Of a DNA stretch of 51,479 nucleotides, positions 9,370 to 17,399 are shown one piece after another. The DNA lies in the NCBI GenBank assembly GCA_049684915.1, contig JBAVGO010000102.1, forward strand, positions 1-51,479, read 5' to 3'. Source of the DNA: GWB2-37-7 sp049684915. Lineage in GTDB: Bacteria; Bacillota; Clostridia; Lutisporales; Lutisporaceae. Below the pieces are notes generated by a model. The model was not told where the DNA came from. It did not search any database and saw only the letters and a list, made by a program, of their open reading frames with translations. Position numbers and translations under genes: made by a program. How positions within the stretch are numbered: the stretch's first letter is position 1; each line of letters begins with the position of its first letter.

Positions 9370-10821
9370 CTACAGACTGTAGTTTGGAGATTCCTTAGTT
9401 ATTTGAATGTCATGTGGATGGCTTTCTCTTAGTCCAGCTGCGGTAATTCTTATAAATTGCCCATTTTTTCTTAAGTCGTCGATACTTTTTGCACCACAGT
9501 AGCCCATACCTGCACGAAGTCCACCAATTAGCTGATAAATAGTTTCTGATAAAGCACCCTTAAATGGCACTCTACCTTCTACGCCCTCTGGTACCAGCTT
9601 TTTAGCATCTTCTTGGAAGTATCTATCCCTGCTACCATCTGCCATAGCTCCTAGCGAACCCATGCCTCTATATACCTTATAGCTTCTGCCTTGATATATT
9701 TCTGTATCTCCAGGACTTTCCTCAGTACCAGCAAAAAGACTTCCTATCATTATTACACTAGCACCTGCAGCGATCGCTTTTGGTAAATCTCCGCTATACT
9801 TTACGCCACCATCAGCTATTACAGGTACTCCATATTTTTCAGCTTCTAACGCACAGTCATAAACTGCTGTAATCTGTGGAACTCCAATTCCAGTTACTAC
9901 TCTGGTTGTACAAATTGAACCAGGTCCTATACCAACCTTTACAGCATCCGCTCCAGCTTCTATAAGCTCTTTTGTTGCTTCAGCAGTTGCCACATTTCCT
10001 GCAATAATCTGTAATTCAGGATAATTCACCTTTATTTTCTTTACTGTATCTATTACACCCATGGAGTGTCCATGAGCAGTATCTAAAACAATAACGTCCA
10101 CCTTTGCTGCAACTAATGCAGCAACTCTATCCATTACATCAGCAGTAACGCCTATAGCTGCACCAGCTAATAGTCTACCACCTGAATCCTTCGCAGAATG
10201 TGGGTATTGAATCGTCTTTTCGATATCCTTTATAGTAATAAGCCCTTTTAAATAGCCCTGTTCATCTACCAAGGGAAGCTTTTCTATCTTATGCTTTTTA
10301 AGTACTTCCTCTGCTTGTGCTACACTTGTTCCCACAGGTGCTATTACAAGGTTTTCTTTAGTCATAACTTCATCTATTTTTCTAGAAAAGTCAGTCTCAA
10401 ACCTTAAATCACGGTTAGTCAGTATGCCTACCAGCTTGCCCTTCTTATCTGTTATCGGTACCCCGGATATTTTATATCTCTCCATCAAATCCATGGCATC
10501 AGATATAATATTTTCTGGGGAAAGATAGAAAGGATCAACTATAACTCCATGCTCAGATCTTTTTACCTTATCCACCTCCATAGCTTGTTTTTCTATGGAC
10601 ATATTCTTGTGAATTATACCTATTCCACCTTCTCTGGCAATGGCTATAGCAAGTCTAGCTTCTGTAACAGTATCCATACCTGCTGACATAAGAGGTATAT
10701 TTAGCTTTATTTTTCTTGTAAGATATGTACTTACATCAGTGTCTTTGGGCAACACCTCTGACTTAGCAGGTATTAAAAGCACATCGTCAAAGGTAAGTCC
10801 TTCCTTTAAAAATTTCTCCAT
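9370..10821 (-). CDS. guaB: inosine-5'-monophosphate dehydrogenase
   Basis: A 483-residue cytoplasmic enzyme oxidising IMP to XMP with NAD+, the committed step to guanine nucleotides. The (beta/alpha)8 barrel is interrupted by a tandem CBS (Bateman) domain at about residues 90-205. The catalytic loop GPGSICTTR with its active-site Cys, the phosphate-binding segment DGGVKYSGD and the flap region GMGSLGAM are present. The ATG follows GAGGAGGAAAAAATA. It is the first gene after the guanine riboswitch leader (10924-11040), and guaA follows 25 bases later. Nothing is missing compared with family members. Confidence 0.98.
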   Translation of the reverse strand: MEKFLKEGLTFDDVLLIPAKSEVLPKDTDVSTYLTRKIKLNIPLMSAGMDTVTEARLAIAIAREGGIGIIHKNMSIEKQAMEVDKVKRSEHGVIVDPFYLSPENIISDAMDLMERYKISGVPITDKKGKLVGILTNRDLRFETDFSRKIDEVMTKENLVIAPVGTSVAQAEEVLKKHKIEKLPLVDEQGYLKGLITIKDIEKTIQYPHSAKDSGGRLLAGAAIGVTADVMDRVAALVAAKVDVIVLDTAHGHSMGVIDTVKKIKVNYPELQIIAGNVATAEATKELIEAGADAVKVGIGPGSICTTRVVTGIGVPQITAVYDCALEAEKYGVPVIADGGVKYSGDLPKAIAAGASVIMIGSLFAGTEESPGDTEIYQGRSYKVYRGMGSLGAMADGSRDRYFQEDAKKLVPEGVEGRVPFKGALSETIYQLIGGLRAGMGYCGAKSIDDLRKNGQFIRITAAGLRESHPHDIQITKESPNYSL

Positions 10822-10874
10822 TATTTTTTCCTCCTCTATAAAAATTAAAATTTGTTAATACAAATGATTTGCCG

Positions 10875-10903
10875 TTAAAGTGTCTGCACTTTAATTTGTG
10901 CAG
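10875..10903 (-). promoter_or_regulatory. mutually exclusive hairpins in the guaB leader
   Basis: On the minus strand CTGCAC can pair with GTGCAG (10898-10903 with 10884-10889), or TTAAAGTG can pair with CACTTTAA (10887-10894 with 10875-10882). The two stems share bases and cannot form together. They sit between the riboswitch terminator and the guaB ribosome site. No T-tract follows, so they are not a simple terminator; any role is inferred. Confidence 0.4.
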
Positions 10904-10923
10904 TAATTATAAAAATAGTCATA

Positions 10924-10957
10924 TAAACAAAAAGCAGCATAAGTGAATTACGCCGCT
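10924..10957 (-). terminator. intrinsic terminator of the guanine riboswitch
   Basis: On the minus strand AGCGGCGTAA pairs with TTATGCTGCT (10 pairs including two G-U) around the loop TTCAC, followed by TTTTTGTTT. It lies just downstream of the aptamer, giving the expected OFF expression platform when guanine is bound. Confidence 0.8.
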
Positions 10958-10969
10958 TGATAGCAATAA

Positions 10970-11041
10970 ATCACTCATAGTCGCACAATTACGGCTGTGC
11001 GGTAGAAACCTTCGAACCATTTCTTCGAACTTATATGAGTT
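10970..11041 (-). ncRNA. guanine-responsive purine riboswitch aptamer
   Basis: The minus strand reads ACTCATATAA at the 5' side, GGTTTCTACC in the J2/3 region and GCGACTATGAGT at the 3' side, the core of the purine riboswitch. P1 is ACTCAT with ATGAGT; P2 is GTTCGAA-type pairing and P3 is CCGCACAG with TTGTGCG. The specificity base in GACTATG is C (the position equivalent to C74 of xpt), which predicts guanine/hypoxanthine rather than adenine. It precedes guaB-guaA, whose product pathway it would repress. Confidence 0.95.
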
Positions 11042-11064
11042 AAGAAATTTAGTAATTGCTAATT

Positions 11065-11093
11065 AGTATATTTAATTGCATATAATTTGTCAA
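11065..11093 (-). promoter_or_regulatory. sigma-A promoter of guaB-guaA, overlapping the larC stop
   Basis: On the minus strand a perfect TTGACA, a 17-base spacer and TATACT. The predicted start near 11058 is 18 bases before the aptamer. The -35 box includes the TGA stop codon of larC (11090-11092), so no terminator separates lar from gua and lar read-through would enter the riboswitch leader. Confidence 0.8.
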
Positions 11094-11515
11094 TGAGTTT
11101 TTATAATATACTTTTTTTTAATTTTGCTTGCTTCATACAAAGCCTCATTAAACACTAGTAAAATCGGCAAAGAATTATCCTTAGCAATTCTCTTGCAGTC
11201 CTCATATTCAGGAGCTATCTTGACAAGCTTACCGTCAAGCCTGCCAAGCTTGCAGCGTATCACACCATATTCTAGCTGTATCTCAATAAACTCTCTTTCA
11301 AGTATAGCTCTATCCATCTCAGTGTATCTCACACCAAAGGTACTGGTGTGAGTAAGTAGCAGCTTTGTCATTTCTTGCTGCTTATCTAGACTGCAAATTA
11401 CTGAAAGCTTGACTCCTGGTCTGTTCTTTTTCATATGTATATGAGTAAAATAGACATCAAGGGCTCCTGCCTCCAGCAGCTGCTCCATTACATAGCCCAG
11501 CTGTTCACCAGTCAT
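11090..11515 (-). CDS. larC: LarC C-terminal part (LarC2), nickel insertion into the pincer cofactor
   Basis: The frame encodes the C-terminal domain of the nickel-pincer cofactor nickel-insertion protein LarC (formerly DUF111). The family motif DTNIDDMTGEQLGYV spans the apparent ATG at 11515, so homology starts upstream of any start codon and continues back to 11553 in this frame. There is no ribosome site at 11515. The part is therefore expected to be made as a fusion with the upstream LarC1 frame through a -1 shift at the A10 run (11558-11567), giving a 408-residue protein over 11090-12315. In Lactobacillus plantarum larC1/larC2 are joined by programmed frameshifting, so this is probably not decay. 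A base-count error in the A run is the alternative. Confidence 0.88.
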   Translation of the reverse strand: MTGEQLGYVMEQLLEAGALDVYFTHIHMKKNRPGVKLSVICSLDKQQEMTKLLLTHTSTFGVRYTEMDRAILEREFIEIQLEYGVIRCKLGRLDGKLVKIAPEYEDCKRIAKDNSLPILLVFNEALYEASKIKKKYIIKTH

Positions 11516-11553
11516 ATCATCAATATTTGTATCTATTTCAACAACTTTATTAG

Positions 11554-11570
11554 TTAGTTTTTTTTTTCAT
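11554..11570 (-). promoter_or_regulatory. A10 slippery site for -1 frameshift in larC
   Basis: On the minus strand the zero frame reads GAA AAA AAA AAC TAA. This contains the canonical A-AAA-AAA heptamer one codon before the stop. A -1 slip reads on as LTNKVVEIDTNIDDM with no stop and restores the full LarC sequence. No strong downstream stem-loop was identified by eye. Confidence 0.7.
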
Positions 11571-12315
11571 TATATAAATATACTCTTAGTACATTTGGTT
11601 TTTCATAGGTCTTTTTGCCAAGACCATAGCCTATTTTTTCAATTGTAATATCTCCACTATCCTCAAAGCTGTCTGACAATGCCTTAATGATACCAGCTCC
11701 TGTGGGAGTAACCAGCTCAAACTTTACATCAGTAAAATAAACCGGTACATCTCTAAGTATCTCTAAGCTAGCAGGTGCTGGCAAAGGAAATACCCCATGA
11801 GCACATTTTACAAAGCCCTTTGATAGTGGAATCTTGGAGAACACTATTTTATCAGGCTTAAGGGCATCTATGCATATAGCAGTTCCCACAATATCAATAA
11901 TAGAGTCTACTGCTCCAACCTCATGGAAATGTACTTCTTCTAAGGGCTTACCATGAATTTTGCCCTCAGCCTCTCCAATAACCTTAAATATGTTTTTACT
12001 CAGGAGCTTTACATTTTCATTCAAAATACTGTTATCAATCATTGCTATTATGCTACTGTAGCTTCTATGCTCATGTTCATGAGCGTGGTCTTCATTCACA
12101 TGATGATGTTCTTCTTGATGCAATACAACCTTAACCATTGTACCCATTATACCATTCTTTAGTGCTTTCTTTATATCAAGATGATATTCTCCATCCAGCT
12201 TTAAAGCCTTCAGGCTCTCAGCCAAACACTCCTGACTAACCCCTAAATCAAGCAAAGCGCCTAAGGTCATATCTCCGCTTATACCAGAAAAACAGTCAAA
12301 ATATAATACCTTCAT
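11554..12315 (-). CDS. larC: LarC N-terminal part (LarC1), nickel-pincer cofactor biosynthesis
   Basis: A 253-residue frame encoding the N-terminal domain of LarC, the CTP-dependent cyclometallase that inserts Ni into the pyridinium dithiocarboxylate cofactor of lactate racemase. Visible signatures are DCFSGISGDMTLGALLDLG at the N-terminus, a histidine-rich metal-binding loop at about residues 66-83 (HQEEHHH...HAHEHEH), and HFHEVGAVDSIIDI. It ends ...YNEKKN followed by TAA immediately after an A10 run, where a -1 slip would open the LarC2 frame. Its start lies 26 bases after the end of larB, in the order larE-larB-larC. No larA is visible in this window. Confidence 0.92.
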   Translation of the reverse strand: MKVLYFDCFSGISGDMTLGALLDLGVSQECLAESLKALKLDGEYHLDIKKALKNGIMGTMVKVVLHQEEHHHVNEDHAHEHEHRSYSSIIAMIDNSILNENVKLLSKNIFKVIGEAEGKIHGKPLEEVHFHEVGAVDSIIDIVGTAICIDALKPDKIVFSKIPLSKGFVKCAHGVFPLPAPASLEILRDVPVYFTDVKFELVTPTGAGIIKALSDSFEDSGDITIEKIGYGLGKKTYEKPNVLRVYLYNEKKN

Positions 12316-12341
12316 GCGTATTCCTCCCTAATATGTCTCTC

Positions 12342-13091
12342 TTATTTCCTTTTGTTTATCATACTGGCTAAGAAGCCTGCTCCAAAGCCATTGTCAATAT
12401 TCACGACAGAAATCCCACTGGCACAGCTATTTAACATTGTAAGCAAAGCTGCTAAGCCTCCAAAGCTTGCCCCATAACCTATACTAGTAGGCACTGCAAT
12501 TACAGGGCAATCCGAAAGTCCAGCAACAACGCTAGCTAAAGCACCCTCCATACCTGCAACAGCAATAATTACGCTTGCATCCTCCAGCTTATCAGTATTC
12601 ATTAGCAGTCTGTGTATTCCTGAAACGCCAACATCATATAGCCTTACAATCTTATTTCCATAAAACTCTGCTGTTATTGCAGCTTCCTCTGCAACCGATA
12701 TATCTGAGGTACCCCCTGTGGCTATAACTATTTTGCCATAGGGCTCCTCTGCTTCACCTCTATTTGCTGTGATTATCCTAGCTTCTTCATAGTAAATAGC
12801 TTCAGGAACCTTTCTCTTTACAGCTTCATAGGTTTTCTTGTCTGCCCTTGTACCCAAAACCTTATGATTGTATTCCAATATTTTTTCAAATATTGATGCT
12901 GTCTGCAAAGGAGTTTTACCCGAGCAGTAAATAACCTCTCCCTTACCTGTTCTAAGACTTCTATGATTATCAATCTTTACATAATCCATATCCTCATAGG
13001 GAAGTTTTTTTAATTGCTTTATAGCTTCATCTGTTTGGAGTTCTCCGCTTTTTACACTGTTTAACAGCTGCTCTAGAAATTTCTCATCCAT
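12342..13091 (-). CDS. larB: nickel-pincer cofactor biosynthesis protein LarB
   Basis: About 249 residues; LarB carboxylates and hydrolyses nicotinic acid adenine dinucleotide in the first step of nickel-pincer cofactor synthesis. The C-terminal two-thirds is AIR carboxylase (PurE)-like, with IVIATGGTSDISVAEEAA, DVGVSGIHRLL, AGMEGALASVVAG and PTSIGYGASFGG. The ATG at 13091 (MDEKFLEQ) is preferred over the ATG at 13097, which abuts the GGGTGGG ribosome site. It sits 16 bases after larE and 26 before larC, consistent with one larE-B-C transcript. Length matches the family. Confidence 0.93.
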   Translation of the reverse strand: MDEKFLEQLLNSVKSGELQTDEAIKQLKKLPYEDMDYVKIDNHRSLRTGKGEVIYCSGKTPLQTASIFEKILEYNHKVLGTRADKKTYEAVKRKVPEAIYYEEARIITANRGEAEEPYGKIVIATGGTSDISVAEEAAITAEFYGNKIVRLYDVGVSGIHRLLMNTDKLEDASVIIAVAGMEGALASVVAGLSDCPVIAVPTSIGYGASFGGLAALLTMLNSCASGISVVNIDNGFGAGFLASMINKRK

Positions 13092-13107
13092 ATTCATCCC
13101 ACCCTGA

Positions 13108-13911
13108 TTAATTCTTTAGTACCTCATTTAAGCTGCCTGTCCTATAGCCAATCAAATCCAAGGCTGTATATTCAAAGCCTATTTGCTTCATTTTATCATA
13201 TATAGTGTTACTTAGTTTTTTTTCAAATACTATTTGAATGTCCTGAGGCATTAGCTCAATTCTAGCAAGCTTGCCGTGGCATCTCACCCGTAGCTGCACA
13301 AAACCAAGCTCTCTTAAGTAAGACTCTGCTTGATCCACCATTTGAAGCTTTTCCTCTGTAATCTCTTCATAGTATGGCACTCTAGAAGCCAAGCAAGCCA
13401 GACTAGGTTTATCCCAAGTATTTAGCTTCATGTCCTTAGATAGTAATCTTATCTCATTCTTAGTAAAGCCACATTGCTTAAGGGGACTAACTATTTGAAG
13501 CTCCTGCAATGCCTTTAACCCAGGTCTATAATCACCCTCATCATCTGCATTAGTGCCATCAATTATTGTTGAAATCCCTCGTTTTTGAGCTTGCTTAACA
13601 ATCTCTTCAAAAATGCTTCGTTTGCAGGTATAGCATCTATCCTTATAATTCTCTTTAAAGCCTTGTATTTCAAATACATCTAGCTTCAAAAATATGTGAT
13701 TTATATTTAACTCATTTATGAATTTTAATGAGCTTTCCAATTCCTCCTTAGGAGTAACGCTTGATACCACAGTTATTGACAGTACATTTTCAGTTCCTAA
13801 AGTATCAACTGCTACCTTTAAAAGAAAGCTGCTATCAACGCCTCCTGAGTATGCTACTGCTACTTTTTCACAGCTCATAAGCAGCTCCCTTAATCTCGTT
13901 AGTTTTTCCAT
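13108..13911 (-). CDS. larE: ATP-dependent sacrificial sulfur transferase LarE
   Basis: A 267-residue PP-loop enzyme that adenylates the pincer precursor carboxylates and transfers sulfur. The ATP pyrophosphatase loop AYSGGVDSSFL is at residues 20-30. Cys173 in KPSLACLASRVPY corresponds to the sacrificial cysteine (Cys176 in L. plantarum), so this is the single-turnover sacrificial-cysteine type. A second cysteine pair, DRCYTCKR, is at about 92-98. The ATG at 13911 is chosen because GGAGG lies eight bases upstream; the ATG at 13932 lies upstream of that site. The gene follows the MOSC gene by about 100 bases and precedes larB by 16 bases. Confidence 0.93.
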   Translation of the reverse strand: MEKLTRLRELLMSCEKVAVAYSGGVDSSFLLKVAVDTLGTENVLSITVVSSVTPKEELESSLKFINELNINHIFLKLDVFEIQGFKENYKDRCYTCKRSIFEEIVKQAQKRGISTIIDGTNADDEGDYRPGLKALQELQIVSPLKQCGFTKNEIRLLSKDMKLNTWDKPSLACLASRVPYYEEITEEKLQMVDQAESYLRELGFVQLRVRCHGKLARIELMPQDIQIVFEKKLSNTIYDKMKQIGFEYTALDLIGYRTGSLNEVLKN

Positions 13912-14013
13912 TAACCCATCCTCCAAATACAAAAAAAAATAATATTTAAAACATCAAAGCGTTATAGTAGAATATTATAACCATTCCTGATTTCACCGCA
14001 TTCTTCATCTTTT

Positions 14014-14451
14014 CTATACTATAATACTTATTGTATCTCCTGGTCTTATGGTTCCTTCCTTTAGAACCTTGGTGAATATTCCCTCAGTAGGCATGATACA
14101 GCTTCCTATCTGTTGAAATATTGCACACTTGGTATGACATTCCTTGCCTATTTGCGTTACCTCATGTATTGTTTCTCCTATTTGAAGCTTTGTACCAACA
14201 GGCAGCTTCCATAGCTCAATGCCCTCAGTAGTAATATTTTCTGCAAATTTTCCTGTGCATAGTCCTTCTATACCTAATGCCTTCATTTTGTTTATACTTT
14301 CTATCCCGAGCAGACTTACCTGTCTATGCCAGTTGCCTGCATGAGCATCCCCTACTAAGCCGTGATCCACCTTAAAAGCACCTTCTTCTATTGTTCTCTT
14401 CGGTACACCTTTTTTCTCACTGATATTAATTGCTATTACTTTACCATCCAT
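14014..14451 (-). CDS. MOSC domain protein
   Basis: A 145-residue stand-alone MOSC (molybdenum cofactor sulfurase C-terminal) domain. It carries the conserved segments GDAHAGNWHRQVSLL and, at residues 102-109, GKECHTKC with the typical MOSC cysteine. MOSC proteins bind or handle sulfurated molybdopterin, and stand-alone copies beside moa/moe genes are common in Clostridia. It lies 21 bases downstream of moaA and is the last gene of the tup-moe-moaA unit. The exact reaction is unknown; a role in Moco modification or transfer is inferred from context. Confidence 0.88.
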   Translation of the reverse strand: MDGKVIAINISEKKGVPKRTIEEGAFKVDHGLVGDAHAGNWHRQVSLLGIESINKMKALGIEGLCTGKFAENITTEGIELWKLPVGTKLQIGETIHEVTQIGKECHTKCAIFQQIGSCIMPTEGIFTKVLKEGTIRPGDTISIIV

Positions 14452-14472
14452 GCTGAATCCTCCTCAAATATT

Positions 14473-15435
14473 TTATCCGCCTATTCGGTACATATCTCTC
14501 TTTATTGGATTACTATCCTTAGAATTTAGGCTATGCTGTGCAGGCTTCTGATTAATAGCTCGAACTATAGCCTCCTGCAAATTGCCTTTGCTTCTTATGA
14601 CATTTAATACATCAATTTCTTCCTCTGAGTGAAGACAAGGCTTAAGCTTTCCATCTGCAGTCAATCTTATTCTGTTGCAGCTGCCACAGAAAGCATGACT
14701 TATTGGATTTATAAGTCCTACCTTGCCCATTGCTCCAGGCAGCTTATAATAAGTTGCAGGACTGCTAGGATCATCGCTTCCCACCAGAGTAAGCTCCTTA
14801 ACCCTGTCAAGTATCACACTATTGGATACAAAATGCTTTTTAGCCCAGCCAGCGGCTTGTCCTAAGGGCATTAGCTCAATAAACCTTACCTCAATCGGAC
14901 TCTTCGTAGTAAGTTCTATAAAAGCTTCTATTTCATCATCATTAAAGCCTCCTATGAGAACAGCATTAAGCTTAACAGGATACATTCCGACCCTTTCTGC
15001 TGCTTTTATACCTCTCATAACGTCATCAAGCTTTCCACCTCTTGTGATATAGGAATATTTCTCTTCATTTAAGGTATCCAGGCTTATGTTTACTCTCTTA
15101 AGCCCTGCTTCCTTTAGCTCTTCCGCATACTTTTCCAGTAGTACCCCATTAGTGGTTAGTGCTATATCCTTTATATTCTCGAGTCTTGATATTTTCTCAA
15201 TAAGATTTGTAATCCCGATTCTTACTAAAGGCTCTCCTCCTGTAATACGCACTTTATTTACACCCAGCTCAGAGCAAGTCTTTACCACTTCATATATTTC
15301 CTCAAGTGATAAAATATCTTGATGCTCCTTCTTACAGATACCTTCCTCCGGCATACAGTACATGCAGCGAAGGTTGCAGCGATCAGTAACTGAAATTCTA
15401 AGATAATTAATGCTTCTTCCTAAAGTATCCTTCAT
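14473..15435 (-). CDS. moaA: GTP 3',8-cyclase (radical SAM)
   Basis: A 320-residue enzyme that, with MoaC, converts GTP to cyclic pyranopterin monophosphate in the first step of molybdopterin synthesis. The radical-SAM cluster motif CNLRCMYC is at residues 20-27, the SAM-binding GGEP follows near residue 66, and the C-terminal second [4Fe-4S] site is FCGSCNRIRLTADGKLKPCL. The protein ends in the conserved C-terminal Gly-Gly (YRIGG), which is needed for activity in characterised MoaA proteins. moaC, moaD and moaE are not in the window. It is flanked by the MoeA-PBP fusion and the MOSC gene on the same strand. Confidence 0.97.
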   Translation of the reverse strand: MKDTLGRSINYLRISVTDRCNLRCMYCMPEEGICKKEHQDILSLEEIYEVVKTCSELGVNKVRITGGEPLVRIGITNLIEKISRLENIKDIALTTNGVLLEKYAEELKEAGLKRVNISLDTLNEEKYSYITRGGKLDDVMRGIKAAERVGMYPVKLNAVLIGGFNDDEIEAFIELTTKSPIEVRFIELMPLGQAAGWAKKHFVSNSVILDRVKELTLVGSDDPSSPATYYKLPGAMGKVGLINPISHAFCGSCNRIRLTADGKLKPCLHSEEEIDVLNVIRSKGNLQEAIVRAINQKPAQHSLNSKDSNPIKRDMYRIGG

Positions 15436-15460
15436 TTTCCCCCACCGTTCCCACTATATA

Positions 15461-17383
15461 TTATATATAAATAATCTCTCCTGCTGACTCTAAAGAGTAT
15501 CCCCCTAAAGCTTCAAGCTCTCTAGCAAACTCCTCAGATTTAAGTATATCAATAAACAATTCTATCATAGGCTGTTTCAAATATCTAAGGGGTACAGCAA
15601 AATCATAATCCTCTTCACCAACAGGTATAAAGTCCAGTTTCATTGCCTTTGCAGCGGACATAACGCCCAGACCTGCATCAGCACTGCCAGATTCTACAGC
15701 TGCTGCTACCGCCATGTGGGTTGTCATTTCCCTTTGGTAGCCTAATATTTTCTCAGGTGAAATTCCATTTAAGGACAGCTTGTAATCCAAAAGTATCCTT
15801 GTACCTGCTCCCTTTTGCCTATTAACAAACTGCACATCTTCTCTTGTAAGATCTTCAAATCCTTTTATTTTTTTAGGATTGCCCTTCTTTACCATGATAC
15901 CTTGTATCCTTTTAATTCCTTTTATAAGCACCATTTCAATGTTAGGCAAATATCTTCTTATATACTCTATATTATAGCCTCCAGAGCTTTCATCTAGTAA
16001 GTGTATAGGTGCAATATGTGCTTCGCCTCTGCGTAGAGCCATTATTCCTCCTAAGCTTCCTACATGAGCAGAGGAAAGACTATAAGCAGAATTCTTGTGA
16101 TGTATAAGATTTGCCATTATATCCATTGCAATATCATGACTTCCTATGGATACTATAGTGCTTTTTATTTCTGCAATATTCTTTAATAACTCAATATCAA
16201 CCTTTTCCCCTGCTTCAACACCCTCAGAGTTTTGCTGTATAACCAATATTCCATCAGCCCTGACCAGAGACATTGTTGCACCTGCCCCACGGCTTAGAGG
16301 TGTAGCAATAAGCTTTTCATCAACCATACCAAGCTTTATTCGCACATATTCTTTATGCTTAAGTGAGGAAACCACTCTTTTGGACAGCACAGCCAGAGCT
16401 GTATCTCTTATAGGGATTGGCTGCTTTATAAAGCTTTTTATTACAGGCTTTGCAAAATTCTCAAACACAAAATATGCAGAAACAGGATAGCCAGGTATTC
16501 CAATTATCGGCTTGCCCTGTACAATTCCTAGTATAGCAGGCTTGCCTGGTTTTGTAGCAATTCCATGTACTACAACCTCTCCAAGCTCCTTTATAAGTCC
16601 TACAGTATAATCCTCAGAGCCTGCTGAAGAACCAGCATTTATAATCACCATATCGTTTTCCTGCACCGCTCTCTGTATAGCTTCCTTTAGAAGCTGATAA
16701 TCATCCGACACAGGCTTGTATCTTTTAGGCTGACCACCATACTCTATTACTAGTCCCTCAAACATTCTGGAGTTTGATTCAATTATCTTGCCAAGCTCTA
16801 AGGTCTCGCCAGGTTCTATTATTTCTGTGCCAGTTGGTATCAAGCCCACTCTTGGCTTCTGATAAACAGGTATATGATTTACCCCTCCTGCCAGCATAGC
16901 AGCTATATCTACAGGTCTTATACTGTGGTTGGAGGGTATTATCATCTCGTTTGCTACTATATCCTCCCCAATAGGTCTAATATCCTGCCATGGAGAAGCA
17001 GCCTTTATAATTTCTACAGTATTCTCATCAATTTCAACAACATCCTCTATCATTATTACAGCATCATAGAAATCTAGGATGGGATCACCAGTATCTACAT
17101 ATATGAAATCCTTATCCTTTGTCAGCCTTACTGGTCTAGTCTCAGAGGCAGCAAAGGTACTTTGAGCCTTTACTGCAATTCCGTCCATGGCAGATGCATT
17201 ATAGTTTGGTGAGGACACCAAGGCAAATACAGCCTGGGATGTCACTCTTCCCATAGCCTCTATTGTATTGATTGTCTCTTCCTTTGCTTGCTTCATGCTT
17301 ATACTAAGCTTCTCCCAATATAGCTCTAAAGCATCTTCCAATTTCATGTTAGAAATATATATAATTCGATCTGTTCCGCTCAT
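15461..17383 (-). CDS. MoeA-type molybdopterin molybdenumtransferase fused to a periplasmic-binding-protein-like domain
   Basis: A 640-residue fusion. Residues ~1-405 are MoeA-like (NYNASAMDGIAV, DTGDP, NAGSSAGSEDYTV, GKPIIGIPGYPVSAYF), which inserts Mo or W into adenylated molybdopterin. Residues ~415-640 form a PBP-like substrate-binding domain (GSHDIAMDIMANLI, RGEAHIAPIHLLDESSGGYN, VNRQKGAGTRILLDYKL, ESGSADAGLGV). There is no signal peptide, so the binding domain is cytoplasmic. This architecture is known in Clostridia and Archaea, with unproven function. It follows a second, plain moeA by 16 bases. Two MoeA proteins may separate Mo from W insertion (inference), and the extra domain could bind the oxyanion. 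An alternative start is ATG 17347. Confidence 0.92.
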   Translation of the reverse strand: MSGTDRIIYISNMKLEDALELYWEKLSISMKQAKEETINTIEAMGRVTSQAVFALVSSPNYNASAMDGIAVKAQSTFAASETRPVRLTKDKDFIYVDTGDPILDFYDAVIMIEDVVEIDENTVEIIKAASPWQDIRPIGEDIVANEMIIPSNHSIRPVDIAAMLAGGVNHIPVYQKPRVGLIPTGTEIIEPGETLELGKIIESNSRMFEGLVIEYGGQPKRYKPVSDDYQLLKEAIQRAVQENDMVIINAGSSAGSEDYTVGLIKELGEVVVHGIATKPGKPAILGIVQGKPIIGIPGYPVSAYFVFENFAKPVIKSFIKQPIPIRDTALAVLSKRVVSSLKHKEYVRIKLGMVDEKLIATPLSRGAGATMSLVRADGILVIQQNSEGVEAGEKVDIELLKNIAEIKSTIVSIGSHDIAMDIMANLIHHKNSAYSLSSAHVGSLGGIMALRRGEAHIAPIHLLDESSGGYNIEYIRRYLPNIEMVLIKGIKRIQGIMVKKGNPKKIKGFEDLTREDVQFVNRQKGAGTRILLDYKLSLNGISPEKILGYQREMTTHMAVAAAVESGSADAGLGVMSAAKAMKLDFIPVGEEDYDFAVPLRYLKQPMIELFIDILKSEEFARELEALGGYSLESAGEIIYI

Positions 17384-17399
17384 TTAATATCACCTTTTC

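Noticed and set aside
13933..14013. TATAAT-like sequence as a separate lar promoter
   Set aside because: No -35 element lies at usable spacing on the minus strand, so it is not listed as a promoter; larE may be transcribed from upstream.
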